DNA of 64,000 bases from GCA-2693325 sp036343635 (GCA_036343635.1 JAYYVF010000115.1:39631-103630); one strand, 5' to 3'. Shown: positions 16,981-25,735, counted from the first letter of the stretch. Made by a program: numbers and translations. The notes: generated from the letters alone by a model not told the origin.

Positions 16981-17550
16981 CTAAAAAACCCAGTTTACGA
17001 AACGCGCAACCAAACCTGGGCGCACTCCTTGAGTAATTGTACCCTTGCCAGTGTATTCTATCTGCAAATCGGCAATACTGGACGATGGAACTGTATTATC
17101 ACGTTTCACCATAGCGGGGTTTACCGCACCCGTCAAATAAATGGCTTCAGTTTCTCCGTTAATCTTTAATGAACGAACTCCTTCAATAATTAGATCACCA
17201 TTGGGCTTTAGACCGGTAACAGTGACCGTGACCCGAGCGGTAAGCCTGGCGCTTCTAGAAGTCGAACCCTGACCTTGATACTGATTCCCAAATTGGCTGT
17301 CTAGTGCGTGAAGAGGAACAAATTCGAGAAGATTTCCACCGATGGGAACGGAACTACTGACCGTAGCAGTATTGTTTTTTCCAGTCGACGTAGATGTTTG
17401 ATTTGTAGCACTCGCATTTTCCTGAATTAACACGGTCAACGCATCGCCGACTCTTGCTGCTTTGGGATCAGCATACAACGAACGCAGTTGTCCCTGAGCC
17501 GCTACATTGCATAAAAATAAATTTACAAGCACCATAGACAAAAATTGCAT
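16981..17550 (-). CDS. flgH: Flagellar L-ring protein FlgH, apparently without a normal lipobox
   Basis: Forms the outer-membrane ring of the flagellum. Recognised by LRSLYADPKAARVGDALTVL, the SRSARLTARVTVTVTGLKPN core and the terminal GARFVNW-like segment (LVARFVNWVF). It is 189 residues, short for the family (220-240). The N-terminus (MQFLSMVLVNLFLCNVAAQG) looks like a signal peptide. Its only cysteine is preceded by leucine, which fits the lipobox rule poorly (glycine, alanine or serine expected). No upstream in-frame start exists before a stop at 17566-17568. So either the protein is not lipidated or the processing site is atypical. Neighbours flgA and flgI are tightly spaced. Confidence 0.92.
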   Translation of the reverse strand: MQFLSMVLVNLFLCNVAAQGQLRSLYADPKAARVGDALTVLIQENASATNQTSTSTGKNNTATVSSSVPIGGNLLEFVPLHALDSQFGNQYQGQGSTSRSARLTARVTVTVTGLKPNGDLIIEGVRSLKINGETEAIYLTGAVNPAMVKRDNTVPSSSIADLQIEYTGKGTITQGVRPGLVARFVNWVF

Positions 17551-17552
17551 TC

Positions 17553-18275
17553 TTATAGTCCCACTTCAATTAAACCAGAGTCAACAACATGTCCGCGGAC
17601 AACCTTTCCAGAGTCCACATTCTTCACTCTGATCAGATCGCCCTTTCCTCCATCCTGCATTGCCGTACCATCTATAGTGACCTCAACAAGCCCCCCACGT
17701 GCAACAATCCGGATTAATTCTCCACGCTTCACAATTGGAATTCGTTCGATATGCTGATCAGTCAAAATAGCACCAGCACCTAAAGAACGGCCCAAACGCA
17801 TGTCTTCTAATTGGCTCTGATCCGTATAATAGGCTCCCCTCAACTTGGTCACATCACTTTCTACCATTTCAAAAAATGTTGATTCAACATGCTCTCCTCT
17901 TTTAAGAGCATAGGCCGCAACCAATACAGGCATATGAATACGAACATCAGCGGTAACGCTCATTTTTCGGAGAGTCTTACCATCAAGGTCAATACCGACT
18001 CGAACAACGCTCGGCCCTCTCAGCTTTCTCGAAGACGATTTTCTTACACGTATAAGAGGATCGACATCCGTATCTAATTCAATATCATTTTGCCAGCGAA
18101 CGTCTACAACAATGCTTGCGCTAGCAGGAAGTTCCGTTTCGACTTGTGAAACTACGAATTCCTCAACTGCATTTTTAATGTCGGCGGCAGTTATTACAGT
18201 TCCCGCAAAAACTCCGCTACATAGCCACGCGGACATCAAACTTATTTTTAGTAACAGCGGTTTCACAGAAAACAC
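17553..18275 (-). CDS. flgA: P-ring assembly chaperone FlgA
   Basis: Periplasmic chaperone that helps FlgI assemble. A signal peptide-like start (LKISLMSAWLCSGVFAGTVI) is followed by an N-terminal domain (about 30-115) and a C-terminal SAF-type domain (about 118-240: ALKRGEHVESTFFEMVESDV, LGAGAILTDQHIERIPIVKR, GDLIRVKNVDSGKVVRGHV). The 240 residues are normal. It sits between flgG and flgH, 2 nt before flgH, the conserved flgG-flgA-flgH-flgI order seen in deltaproteobacteria and relatives rather than the E. coli arrangement. Confidence 0.93.
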   Translation of the reverse strand: MFSVKPLLLKISLMSAWLCSGVFAGTVITAADIKNAVEEFVVSQVETELPASASIVVDVRWQNDIELDTDVDPLIRVRKSSSRKLRGPSVVRVGIDLDGKTLRKMSVTADVRIHMPVLVAAYALKRGEHVESTFFEMVESDVTKLRGAYYTDQSQLEDMRLGRSLGAGAILTDQHIERIPIVKRGELIRIVARGGLVEVTIDGTAMQDGGKGDLIRVKNVDSGKVVRGHVVDSGLIEVGL

Positions 18276-18294
18276 CTTTCTTTACCAATTATCT

Positions 18295-19083
18295 TTAGCG
18301 TTTCAGACTATTGGCATTAGCTAACATCTCTTCCGAAGTCTGTATAGCTTTAGAGTTTATCTCGTATGCCCTTTGAGCAACAATCATGCTCACCATCTCG
18401 TCAACAACCTCAACGTTTGATAATTCCAAGAAACGCTGAGAAAGCTTGCCGAACCCTTGCTCGTCAGGAGCACCCACAATAGGATTACCAGATGCAGCTG
18501 TTTCTAACATCAAGTTTCGACCAACACTCTTTAGCCCTGCCGGATTAATAAATCGCGCCAGCTCAAGCTGTCCGACTGCCTGAAAATCGGCATCTCCAGG
18601 AAGCTTAATAGAGACCTCCCCATTCGATGATATATTTATGTCCGTCGCGTCAGGAGGAAGTGTTATCTGAGGCTCCAAAGAATAACCATCCGAGGTAACT
18701 ACTGACCCGTCGGAAGACACTTTCAAAGCTCCATCTCTTGTGTATGCCGTTGTCCCATCAGGGAGCGAGATCTGAAAAAACCCATCACCGTCTATAGAGA
18801 CGTCTAAGGGATTCCCCGTTGGCACTATGGTTCCCTGTGAAAAAATTCGCTGAGTAGCTACCGGACGTGTACCATAACCAATCTGTAATTCAACTGGCAC
18901 CTGAGCACCTTCAGCCTGCGTTGCCCCTGCCAACCTAAACTGCTGGTAAAGCAAGTCTTGAAACTCCATCTTGCTCTTTTTGTAGCCCGTAGTATTAACA
19001 TTGGCCAGGTTGTTGGCGATGTTGTCCACGTTCATTTGCTGTGCAATCATCCCTGTTGCAGCTGTATATAAAGCTCGACTCAT
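18295..19083 (-). CDS. flgG: Distal rod protein FlgG
   Basis: Builds the distal rod. The 262-residue protein has MSRALYTAATGMIAQQMNVD and NIANNLANVNTTGYKKSKME at the N-terminus, the FQDLLYQQFRLAGATQAEGA segment characteristic of FlgG, and the conserved C-terminus (LSNVEVVDEMVSMIVAQRAY, EINSKAIQTSEEML). Length is exactly that of the family. It lies 23 nt after flgF within the sigma-54-driven operon. Confidence 0.97.
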   Translation of the reverse strand: MSRALYTAATGMIAQQMNVDNIANNLANVNTTGYKKSKMEFQDLLYQQFRLAGATQAEGAQVPVELQIGYGTRPVATQRIFSQGTIVPTGNPLDVSIDGDGFFQISLPDGTTAYTRDGALKVSSDGSVVTSDGYSLEPQITLPPDATDINISSNGEVSIKLPGDADFQAVGQLELARFINPAGLKSVGRNLMLETAASGNPIVGAPDEQGFGKLSQRFLELSNVEVVDEMVSMIVAQRAYEINSKAIQTSEEMLANANSLKR

Positions 19084-19106
19084 ATTAGCTATTTCCCCTT
19101 CTTGCT

Positions 19107-19898
19107 TTAACCTACACGACCTATATCGTTTACCGCACGATCTAAAGTTGCATCTTGTACCTGTATAGCGCGTTGCTCTGCTTCATAAGAACGATACAGA
19201 TCAATCATTTTCACCATTTCAACTACGGGCTCAACATTTGATTCTTCTACAAACCCCTGAACTAATTCCGTTCCTTCCGCTGGAACCTGCGCTGTTGCCG
19301 AGTGAGGAATAAAGAGACCGTCTCCACCCTTTCTTAACGGAGGTTGATAAGGAGTTTGAGCCATCGCATTTCTGTCATAAAGCTCTGGAAAATCAACAAT
19401 TTGAATCTCTGCTATGACCGTATCCTCACCCTGAAGTTCATCTCTTACGCGTACGGTTCCAGATCCATCGATAATTGGTGATTTATAATCGTCCGGTATT
19501 GTAATCGGGGCCCCTGCCTGATCCAAGACTTGGAAGCCTAAAGGATTTACAAGCTGACCCAATTCATTTTTCGAAAAATTACCATTTCTTGTATACTGTG
19601 TACCGTTAGGAGTTTGTAACGCAAAGAAACCCTTTCCGCTTATAGCTAAATCGAATACATCACCCGTTTGGCGCAATTTACCCTGTTCGTGATCGGTCCA
19701 AGATCCCTCGAAGCGATTTAAACGCCAGTCTGGATAATCTCCTGACTGTGTCTTCATCTGCTCACGCATCTCACGCAAAAACATGTTATCCTTTTTGAAG
19801 CCAGGAACTTCCACGTTCGCCAGATTGTTCGCTATAGCCTCTTGACGAACCGACTTTGGCAACATACCTGATGCAGAAATAAATAATCCTTCAATCAT
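19107..19898 (-). CDS. flgF: Proximal rod protein FlgF
   Basis: Flagellar rod protein of the basal-body rod/hook family. The 263-residue form starts MIEGLFISASGMLPKSVRQE and continues AIANNLANVEVPGFKKDNMF. The C-terminus (VEESNVEPVVEMVKMIDLYR, SYEAEQRAIQVQDATLDRAV) is typical. I chose ATG 19898: a longer frame from a TTG at 19943 would begin upstream of the predicted sigma-54 transcription start (about 19936) and adds residues no homologue has. First gene of the operon flgF-G-A-H-I-J-N-K-L. Confidence 0.93.
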   Translation of the reverse strand: MIEGLFISASGMLPKSVRQEAIANNLANVEVPGFKKDNMFLREMREQMKTQSGDYPDWRLNRFEGSWTDHEQGKLRQTGDVFDLAISGKGFFALQTPNGTQYTRNGNFSKNELGQLVNPLGFQVLDQAGAPITIPDDYKSPIIDGSGTVRVRDELQGEDTVIAEIQIVDFPELYDRNAMAQTPYQPPLRKGGDGLFIPHSATAQVPAEGTELVQGFVEESNVEPVVEMVKMIDLYRSYEAEQRAIQVQDATLDRAVNDIGRVG

Positions 19899-19947
19899 CT
19901 TCGTTTCCGATAATATTGATGTTTTTTTATATATGCCCTTCAACTTA

Positions 19948-19962
19948 GCAAGCTATATGCCA
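19948..19962 (-). promoter_or_regulatory. Sigma-54 promoter for the flgF operon
   Basis: On the minus strand TGGCAT (19962-19957), ATAGC, TTGC (19951-19948). Spacing is exact and only the sixth base of the -24 box deviates. It lies about 50 nt ahead of the flgF ATG, giving a leader near 38 nt. It matches the element in front of the long flagellin, suggesting one sigma-54 regulon. Confidence 0.75.
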
Positions 19963-19979
19963 ACAAGGTCTCACACCGT

Positions 19980-20008
19980 TTCATACAACTTAAATGACTG
20001 TTTATAAT
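19980..20008 (+). promoter_or_regulatory. Possible sigma-70 promoter for the divergent CBM9-like gene
   Basis: TTCATA (19980-19985), 17 nt, TATAAT (20003-20008): 4/6 at -35 and a perfect -10. It points away from the flagellar operon toward the gene at 20156 and overlaps the far upstream side of the flgF promoter region. The implied leader is about 140 nt. Confidence 0.4.
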
Positions 20009-20155
20009 TATGTTATAACACCTCACAGTGGGAGACATAAATAAGAGGTCCGGGAGGAAAGGATTTCCCTTACAATGTTTCTCGTTGCCTATTTGTAACC
20101 GGATACAATATATTACCTCCCCAAAACATTAATTGAGACAGGAAAGGAATAAACC

Positions 20156-21106
20156 GTGAGCCTACCGATTGTATTAGTTCTCATATTGCTCGCTTCGAAT
20201 AACACTCTAGCTGAGTCAACTTTCGTTAGAGATTCAGGTTATGTGTCGCATTATTCAATCCATAAATCAGTAGATCGTATACAGATTGACGGACACTTAG
20301 ACGAATACGCTTGGGAAAGAGCCAGGCAGATAAACGATTTTAAACGCATTCTCAACCACTACGACAAAATTGAGGCCCCTACCAGAGCAAAAATGTTGTG
20401 GGATGATAAGTATCTATATGTCGGCTTCCATTGTGACGACCGGGAAATGTGGGCCGTTTACGAGAATGAAGATGATCAATTATGGGAGGAAGAAGTTGTA
20501 GAGATATTTATAGATCCAGATGGAGATGGGAAAAATTATCTTGAGCTAGAAGTCAGCCCAACTAATACTGTCGTAGATTTACTCATAAAGTCTGTCGAAC
20601 CAGATTTTGAGTCTGATAAAGACTGGGATATTGTCGGACTCAAGACGGCGGTACAACTCCATGGAACTGTCAATGACATTAGCGATGAGGATTTGGGATG
20701 GAGTATAGAGATAGCTATACCCTGGACCGCTTTTGTTGATATGGATGTAGAAGGTCTCCCCCCAAAACAAGGAGATTCCTGGCGACTAAACCTTTATCGT
20801 ATTGAGCGTTCGGCTGGACATGCTGCTCGGATTGAACTACTGACCATGAAGGAACAGACCAAGAACCTACGCACAGAGATAGAAAAACTATGGGTAGAAA
20901 ATAATGTAAAGCCCGAAAATCGCGGCGCACTAACATCCCCAGCGCGAGCACGCTTAGCGGAATTAGAAGCACAATTAAATATAAGTAGTGAGGCCAACGA
21001 AAATTACGGTAATTTAACCGAATATACTGCTTGGAGTGAAACCCATAAACGAGGATTCCATCATCCCCAGCGTTTTGGAGTAGTTCAGTTTGTCGATGCA
21101 CCCTGA
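20156..21106 (+). CDS. Secreted CBM9-like (DOMON-fold) protein
   Basis: A 316-residue protein with a signal peptide (LPIVLVLILLASNNTLAEST) and one carbohydrate-binding family-9-like domain at about residues 40-215. Typical pattern: IDGHLDEYAWERA, then KMLWDDKYLYVGFHCDD and EEVVEIFIDPDGDGKNYLEL. Such domains bind sugars or heme-like ligands in periplasmic and surface proteins; no catalytic domain is attached. The last 90 residues are helical and charged. The GTG start is fixed by AGGAAAGGA just upstream. It heads a short plus-strand row with a SUMF1-like gene, divergent from flgF. Ligand unknown; similar stand-alone proteins are frequent in marine polysaccharide degraders. Confidence 0.75.
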   Translation: MSLPIVLVLILLASNNTLAESTFVRDSGYVSHYSIHKSVDRIQIDGHLDEYAWERARQINDFKRILNHYDKIEAPTRAKMLWDDKYLYVGFHCDDREMWAVYENEDDQLWEEEVVEIFIDPDGDGKNYLELEVSPTNTVVDLLIKSVEPDFESDKDWDIVGLKTAVQLHGTVNDISDEDLGWSIEIAIPWTAFVDMDVEGLPPKQGDSWRLNLYRIERSAGHAARIELLTMKEQTKNLRTEIEKLWVENNVKPENRGALTSPARARLAELEAQLNISSEANENYGNLTEYTAWSETHKRGFHHPQRFGVVQFVDAP

Positions 21107-21130
21107 CCAAGTTATATCGGAGCCCAAATC

Positions 21131-21745
21131 TTGATCTCGTCTTGCAGGTTTTTGTTACTGTTCACAGTAACAAATCTCATCCTACTTTCCAGCTATGCAG
21201 AGGGTAGCGGTAGTGCAGATACAACTTTGACCGACATGGTTCGCATCGATAATTTCTATATTGATAAATACGAATTTCCAAACCAGGCTAATCACTTCCC
21301 AACAGTAGACGTAACCTTTACCCAAGCACAATCAATATGTAGACAAGTAGGTAAACGACTATGCTCAGAACAGGAATGGCAACGTGCGGCTACTGGTCCC
21401 GAAAACTATCTATACGGATATGGTAACACATTTGAATCTGGACGTTGCAACACCCCTTTTCTGCAAAGTTCTTATTGGAAATCAGGAAGATCATTAGCAC
21501 AAAGTGGATCGTTCCCCCTTTGTTGTAATAGCTACGGACTATATGACATGATTGGGAACGTATGGGAGTGGACTAACGGCTGGCATTCCCAATCCCATCA
21601 ATGGCGTGTGGTGAGAGGTGGATCTTATTTCAATAGTGCCAACATGGCTCGCTCAGATAGCCGATACGGACAATTTCTTGATGAACAATTTCACCTAGAC
21701 TTAATCGGATTTCGTTGCTGTAAGTCTGTATCAACAAAGAAGTGA
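21131..21745 (+). CDS. Secreted SUMF1/FGE-domain protein (non-catalytic type)
   Basis: A 204-residue protein with a signal peptide (FLLLFTVTNLILLSSYAEGS) and a formylglycine-generating-enzyme-like fold: FYIDKYEFPNQAN, RLCSEQEWQRAATGPENYLY, YDMIGNVWEWTNGW, RVVRGGSY, then IGFRCC at the end. The two active-site cysteines that FGE uses after the RGGS motif are not there (NSANMARSDSRY instead), so sulfatase activation is unlikely. Probably a binding or structural use of the fold. The TTG start has GGAG 8 nt upstream. It follows the CBM9-like gene by 24 nt and probably shares its transcript. Confidence 0.72.
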   Translation: MISSCRFLLLFTVTNLILLSSYAEGSGSADTTLTDMVRIDNFYIDKYEFPNQANHFPTVDVTFTQAQSICRQVGKRLCSEQEWQRAATGPENYLYGYGNTFESGRCNTPFLQSSYWKSGRSLAQSGSFPLCCNSYGLYDMIGNVWEWTNGWHSQSHQWRVVRGGSYFNSANMARSDSRYGQFLDEQFHLDLIGFRCCKSVSTKK

Positions 21746-21803
21746 ATATATTCCAATATAAAGCCACTGTTAAGTCTCAAATTGACAATATTGAAGAAAG
21801 ACC

Positions 21804-22316
21804 ATGAATCAGAAACACCTAGTTTTTGTTTTATCTGCGATGACTATTTCATTCACTCTTATTTTGGGTGTTATGATGGTTTTTACTGAAACAAATTCTC
21901 GACCTTCTCCCCCTAGAGATCAAAAGGTTTCATTAAGAAACAAACGAGATTTAGATAGGCCACTTTATTCCAACCACACACCCAATTCAATGGATCGATC
22001 AACTGAGTCGAAATCAGAAAATAAACCAGATTCGGAACAAAATGACACACCACCAAATCGAAAAAGTTCTCAAGCGACTTTGGATGAATTCTCCTCTTTG
22101 AGGAATGAACTTAGGCAACAAATAGGAACTCTACAGAGAGACCGATCCGCGATGATTGCTGATCTAGCAAAAATACTCAGTACGCTAAGACCAAATCAAA
22201 TAGCTGATGAATTATCCACATTTGACGAAAAAACAATTCATTTTATTCTCAGCCAGTATGATCCCGACCTCCAAAAGGCAATTCAATTGGAGATGACAAG
22301 CCGAAATGAAAAATAG
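21804..22316 (+). CDS. Membrane-anchored MotE/MgtE-N-like coiled-coil protein
   Basis: A 170-residue protein: an N-terminal membrane segment (FVLSAMTISFTLILGVMMVF, about residues 8-27), a polar, probably disordered linker with many serines and prolines to about residue 90, a helical coiled coil (95-120), then a short MgtE-N-like helical repeat (MIADLAKILSTLRPNQIADE, FILSQYDPDLQKAI). This is the layout of MotE-type proteins, which sit with flagellar stator and chaperone genes in other bacteria. Closeness to the flagellar locus fits, but there is no neighbouring motor gene and the match is by architecture only. Start supported by a GAAAGA ribosome site. Confidence 0.5.
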   Translation: MNQKHLVFVLSAMTISFTLILGVMMVFTETNSRPSPPRDQKVSLRNKRDLDRPLYSNHTPNSMDRSTESKSENKPDSEQNDTPPNRKSSQATLDEFSSLRNELRQQIGTLQRDRSAMIADLAKILSTLRPNQIADELSTFDEKTIHFILSQYDPDLQKAIQLEMTSRNEK

Positions 22317-22409
22317 ACGTACCGTCGCCAAAAGAAAATAACTACTATTACACTCACAAATTTGCTCCTTGAACAGACAGGAGATTAGAAGGTTAAAAAT
22401 ATAACAACT

Positions 22410-22949
22410 ATGTCAATACTCAAGATAACCCAAATGGGGCACCCCATCCTACGTCAGGTTGCTAAAACTGTACCCATCGAGGAAATACTCCTATCTGAGA
22501 CCCAACAATTTTTAGACAACATGATCGAAACAATGAATGACTATAGTGGTATAGGACTTGCTGCCCCACAGGTTTTTGATCCACGACAAATTATTATAGT
22601 TGGTATTAACCCTTTTGAAATGAACCAGACAAATGAAAATCCTTTCACGATCTTATTTAACCCCGAGTTAACATTTTTGTCAGAGACTAACGTAGATGAC
22701 TGGGAGGGCTGCCTAAGTATCCCGGACATCCGCGGCATAGTGCCTAGATCAAAAAGTATTGGTCTCTCTGGTTATAACCGTGAAGGAAGTCAGCTTACTT
22801 TTGAGGCCCACGATTATTTTGCTCGAGTTTTGCAACACGAAATAGATCACTTAAACGGTATTTTATTTTTAGATCGCATGACAGATCTTACAACTCTTAG
22901 TTATTCAGAAGAGTACAATCGCTACCACTCTCATGGTGAAACCACTTAA
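22410..22949 (+). CDS. def: Peptide deformylase
   Basis: Removes the formyl group from the N-terminal methionine of new proteins; a metal enzyme of the cytosol. All three motifs are present: GIGLAAPQ (47-54), EGCLS (99-103, metal cysteine) and HEIDH (143-147, metal histidines and catalytic glutamate). The 179 residues are normal. The ribosome site is poor (AAGG about 17 nt off). Not linked to fmt here. Its stop overlaps the end of a convergent glycosyltransferase gene by 4 nt. Confidence 0.96.
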   Translation: MSILKITQMGHPILRQVAKTVPIEEILLSETQQFLDNMIETMNDYSGIGLAAPQVFDPRQIIIVGINPFEMNQTNENPFTILFNPELTFLSETNVDDWEGCLSIPDIRGIVPRSKSIGLSGYNREGSQLTFEAHDYFARVLQHEIDHLNGILFLDRMTDLTTLSYSEEYNRYHSHGETT

Positions 22950-24061
22950 CTAACTTCATCGTATAGTGCCTCAAGGTCTTTAATTTGAAGGGATGAGTTA
23001 TAATTCGTTTCTACATGTTTTCTACCAATTCTTCCCATCTTGGGCCAATTCTGCTGCTCCTCAATTAAACATACAATATTCTCGGCAAGCTCTTTTATGT
23101 CCCGCTCTTGGCACAAAAGGGCACTCTTCCCATCTACAACATACTCAGGAACATCTCCATGCACAGTAGTAATAATCGGCATCCCTGCCGCCTGCGCATC
23201 TAATAAAATAACAGGTGCACCACCTTCACCATCACCATTTTTAGCAGTAACGCTTGTCTGTAACAAAACATCGTGGTTTTGAAGTTGCTTCAAAACTTGG
23301 CCATACGGTAACATTCCGCAAAACTTTGTGTGTTTTCTAAGCCCCAAGGATGTTACCATTCCCTCTAATCTATTCCTTTCGACACCATCACCGATCAAGG
23401 TCAGATCATACTCGAAAGAATGAATCGACAGCGCTCTTGCAAGACCCGCTATCGCAAAATCTATCCCCTTTTTTTCCTTGAATCCAGCACAGATTAAAAA
23501 CCGAACTCGACCGTCAAACTTTCGTTCCTTATAATTGATACGCTCCAGGTCTACACCCAACCGTTGAACTTTTATTTTGTTTCCATGGCAACCTAAGTCC
23601 AAAAGTCTTTGTGCCATACCTTGGCCTTCCACCAAGAATAAATCACCTTCTTCAAAAAGCTTTTTGTATTTTCGTAACCAAAAAGGGTATCGCGCATACT
23701 CGGTAGCATCCGCACCGTAAAAACTCGTAATTAAAGGAATCCTAGCCGCACGTTTGGCCCACAAAATTCGACATCCTTCATAGCCAAAATGAGCGTGTAC
23801 TAATCTCGCTTCTTCCTTGCGAAGTACGGAAGTATAATAGGGATACTGGCCCCATAATTTACGGATGAGACGATTGAAGAAGAACTGAGTTTGCGATAGC
23901 ATCTTGGGGGTATACAACGGGTCAATAGGATAGGCTTCTATGTTGATTTTTTCCTGGGTTAATACTATTGGGCGGTATCGAACATGGCGGCCAATCTGTT
24001 CATAAACCCATGGGCCAGCAGTCTGCAAATAAGGAGTGACACAGTGTGCAACTGTTTTCAT
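22946..24061 (-). CDS. Glycosyltransferase family 4 (GT-B)
   Basis: Retaining glycosyltransferase of 371 residues. The C-terminal GT1/GT4 domain is clear: RFLICAGFKEKKGIDFAIAG, TLIGDGVERNRLEGMV, LLQTSVTAKNGDGEGGAPVI, then the donor-binding EGGAPVILLDAQAAGMPIIT with VPEYVVDGKSALLC. The DGEGGAP motif supplies the usual EX7E-type glutamates. No membrane segment is seen. Last gene of a four-gene unit with an AAC(3)-like acyltransferase, an acyl carrier protein and an FkbH-like protein. The ATG overlaps the FkbH-like stop by 4 nt. Probably adds a sugar in a surface polysaccharide or glycolipid pathway; acceptor unknown. Confidence 0.88.
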   Translation of the reverse strand: MKTVAHCVTPYLQTAGPWVYEQIGRHVRYRPIVLTQEKINIEAYPIDPLYTPKMLSQTQFFFNRLIRKLWGQYPYYTSVLRKEEARLVHAHFGYEGCRILWAKRAARIPLITSFYGADATEYARYPFWLRKYKKLFEEGDLFLVEGQGMAQRLLDLGCHGNKIKVQRLGVDLERINYKERKFDGRVRFLICAGFKEKKGIDFAIAGLARALSIHSFEYDLTLIGDGVERNRLEGMVTSLGLRKHTKFCGMLPYGQVLKQLQNHDVLLQTSVTAKNGDGEGGAPVILLDAQAAGMPIITTVHGDVPEYVVDGKSALLCQERDIKELAENIVCLIEEQQNWPKMGRIGRKHVETNYNSSLQIKDLEALYDEVS

Positions 24062-25725
24062 ATTTCAAGCTGAACGTGTTTGGGCAAGGTAAGACCTGCC
24101 TTAGGATCACAAAAGAATCGCAGTTTGTTTGACTCATCGGCACGAAGCATCTTGTTCATAATTTCAAGACAAGGTCTGTTTTTCTCTGTCGGTACACATT
24201 CAGCCCAAAGTGTGTCCCATCCTTTTTGAAATGCGCGAAATAATGCGACATGTAATAACACCTGTTCAATCCCTCGACCAAGGACACGACAGCTTAGCAC
24301 ATAATCGGCAAGTGTCCCACCATCATTGTATGGCTCCAATCCAACCAATCCAATTATTCCTGAATCACCAAAACGATCTTTACTACTAAAGACCCAACAT
24401 TCATGGTCTTCCTGCTCACTCCAACACAAAAATTCCTCTTTACTCAAACGCCTAGTACGCAGATTTACCTGATTTGTCTTATTCAACAACTGAACCGCCC
24501 GAGAAATATTATCTTCGGTTAAAGACTCACAAGATACCGTTAATTGAAGTTTCGAAAGCCATTCACTTATTGACTGGGAACTTAATTTAGACGCCTGGCG
24601 CTGATTTTCCCCCGCGTACAATGATTTTCTTTGTCGATCTTCGTCACTAACACTGAAAGAATCAAAAACAACCAATTCCCCCAAGGCTTTAACATATATT
24701 GCAGGGTCATCCGGCCATTCGGGCACTACAACCTCAGGTAAGGCTTCACGAACTCGTGAACGTTCGGCCGATTGGTCATCAATAAAAACTATGTTAGACA
24801 ATCCAATATTTAACTCAGAAGCTAACGATGTAATATTTTCTGCCTTATCATTCCAGTCAATTCGCCAACCAACAAAGTCATTTCGACGTAAAATCATTTC
24901 CGGATGCGAATCAATCGCCTCGAGTGCGACAGACTCTTGGTTACGGCTTGCAACAGCCAGTAAAATACCATGACATGAGAGAGCCTTAAGGGCTTTTTGA
25001 AAATCAGAATAGGCCTCTCCTACGTGGTCGTGTCCTCCAAGAACGAGATCTGACCATCCCGATTCTCCAACAATACCACCCCAAAGAGTTCCATCCAAAT
25101 CAAGAACGATTAACTTAGCTGTTTGCCCGTCCAATGCTCGGCGACCTGCGTCCAAATCACATACAGCCTTGCGAAAGATCGGGTTGGTGAAAGGAATTTT
25201 ACCCATAAACCACAACTTAGGATCATGGGCGAGGCCAGATAAACTCAACCACCGATATGTATCCAGAACATGAATAGTACCACTAAGTGAAGCTCGCTGG
25301 ATAAGACCGTTATTTATTCTTTGCAATGCCCAATTTAATCCACCCTTTTTATACTCACCGATTCCCATACCTCTTACAAAATCACTTCGAACCCATAACG
25401 GAACCCATAAGGCACTCAGGTTTTCTGAAGCCAACTCTAGGAGATCAAGGAATTCCTCTATCTCTCTATCCAATTTAGACACATTTAACAATTTCCCATT
25501 CAAAACATCTAAAAAACTTGGAAACATTGCTTCAGGACGAGTCCAAACAACCGCACGATCTATTTTTGAACCACCATTAATTGGGAACTCGCTCCAAGAC
25601 ATCAGAACTGTTTGAACAGTTGAATTACCCAAGTCAACAACCTTCGACCCTTCCCCAAGTTCTCTTCTTAGGTAACCAACAAAAGGACTGATATTAAAAT
25701 CAGATACAACTGAATAAATCGTCAT
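24058..25725 (-). CDS. FkbH-like HAD-IIIC protein with C-terminal GNAT-like domain
   Basis: A 555-residue protein. Residues 1-200 are an N-terminal SGNH-like region. Residues 204-350 hold a HAD subfamily IIIC domain (IVLDLDGTLWGGIVGESGWS, with the nucleophile in DLDGT at 209-213, and IVFIDDQSAERSRVREALPE). Residues 400-555 form a GNAT-like domain. FkbH relatives dephosphorylate 1,3-bisphosphoglycerate and load a glyceryl unit on an acyl carrier protein. The next upstream gene is exactly such a carrier protein, 10 nt away. Hence a glyceryl- or related acyl-ACP is probably made here and used by the AAC(3)-like transferase. It overlaps the glycosyltransferase gene by 4 nt. Confidence 0.85.
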   Translation of the reverse strand: MTIYSVVSDFNISPFVGYLRRELGEGSKVVDLGNSTVQTVLMSWSEFPINGGSKIDRAVVWTRPEAMFPSFLDVLNGKLLNVSKLDREIEEFLDLLELASENLSALWVPLWVRSDFVRGMGIGEYKKGGLNWALQRINNGLIQRASLSGTIHVLDTYRWLSLSGLAHDPKLWFMGKIPFTNPIFRKAVCDLDAGRRALDGQTAKLIVLDLDGTLWGGIVGESGWSDLVLGGHDHVGEAYSDFQKALKALSCHGILLAVASRNQESVALEAIDSHPEMILRRNDFVGWRIDWNDKAENITSLASELNIGLSNIVFIDDQSAERSRVREALPEVVVPEWPDDPAIYVKALGELVVFDSFSVSDEDRQRKSLYAGENQRQASKLSSQSISEWLSKLQLTVSCESLTEDNISRAVQLLNKTNQVNLRTRRLSKEEFLCWSEQEDHECWVFSSKDRFGDSGIIGLVGLEPYNDGGTLADYVLSCRVLGRGIEQVLLHVALFRAFQKGWDTLWAECVPTEKNRPCLEIMNKMLRADESNKLRFFCDPKAGLTLPKHVQLEI

Positions 25726-25735
25726 ATTACAGCAA

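Noticed and set aside
19107..19943. Longer FlgF from the TTG at 19943
   Set aside because: The start would lie upstream of the predicted sigma-54 transcription start, and homologues begin at MIEGLF.
21131..21745. SUMF1-like proteins as sulfatase activators
   Set aside because: Neither SUMF1 protein in the window has the active-site cysteine pair, and no sulfatase is encoded nearby.
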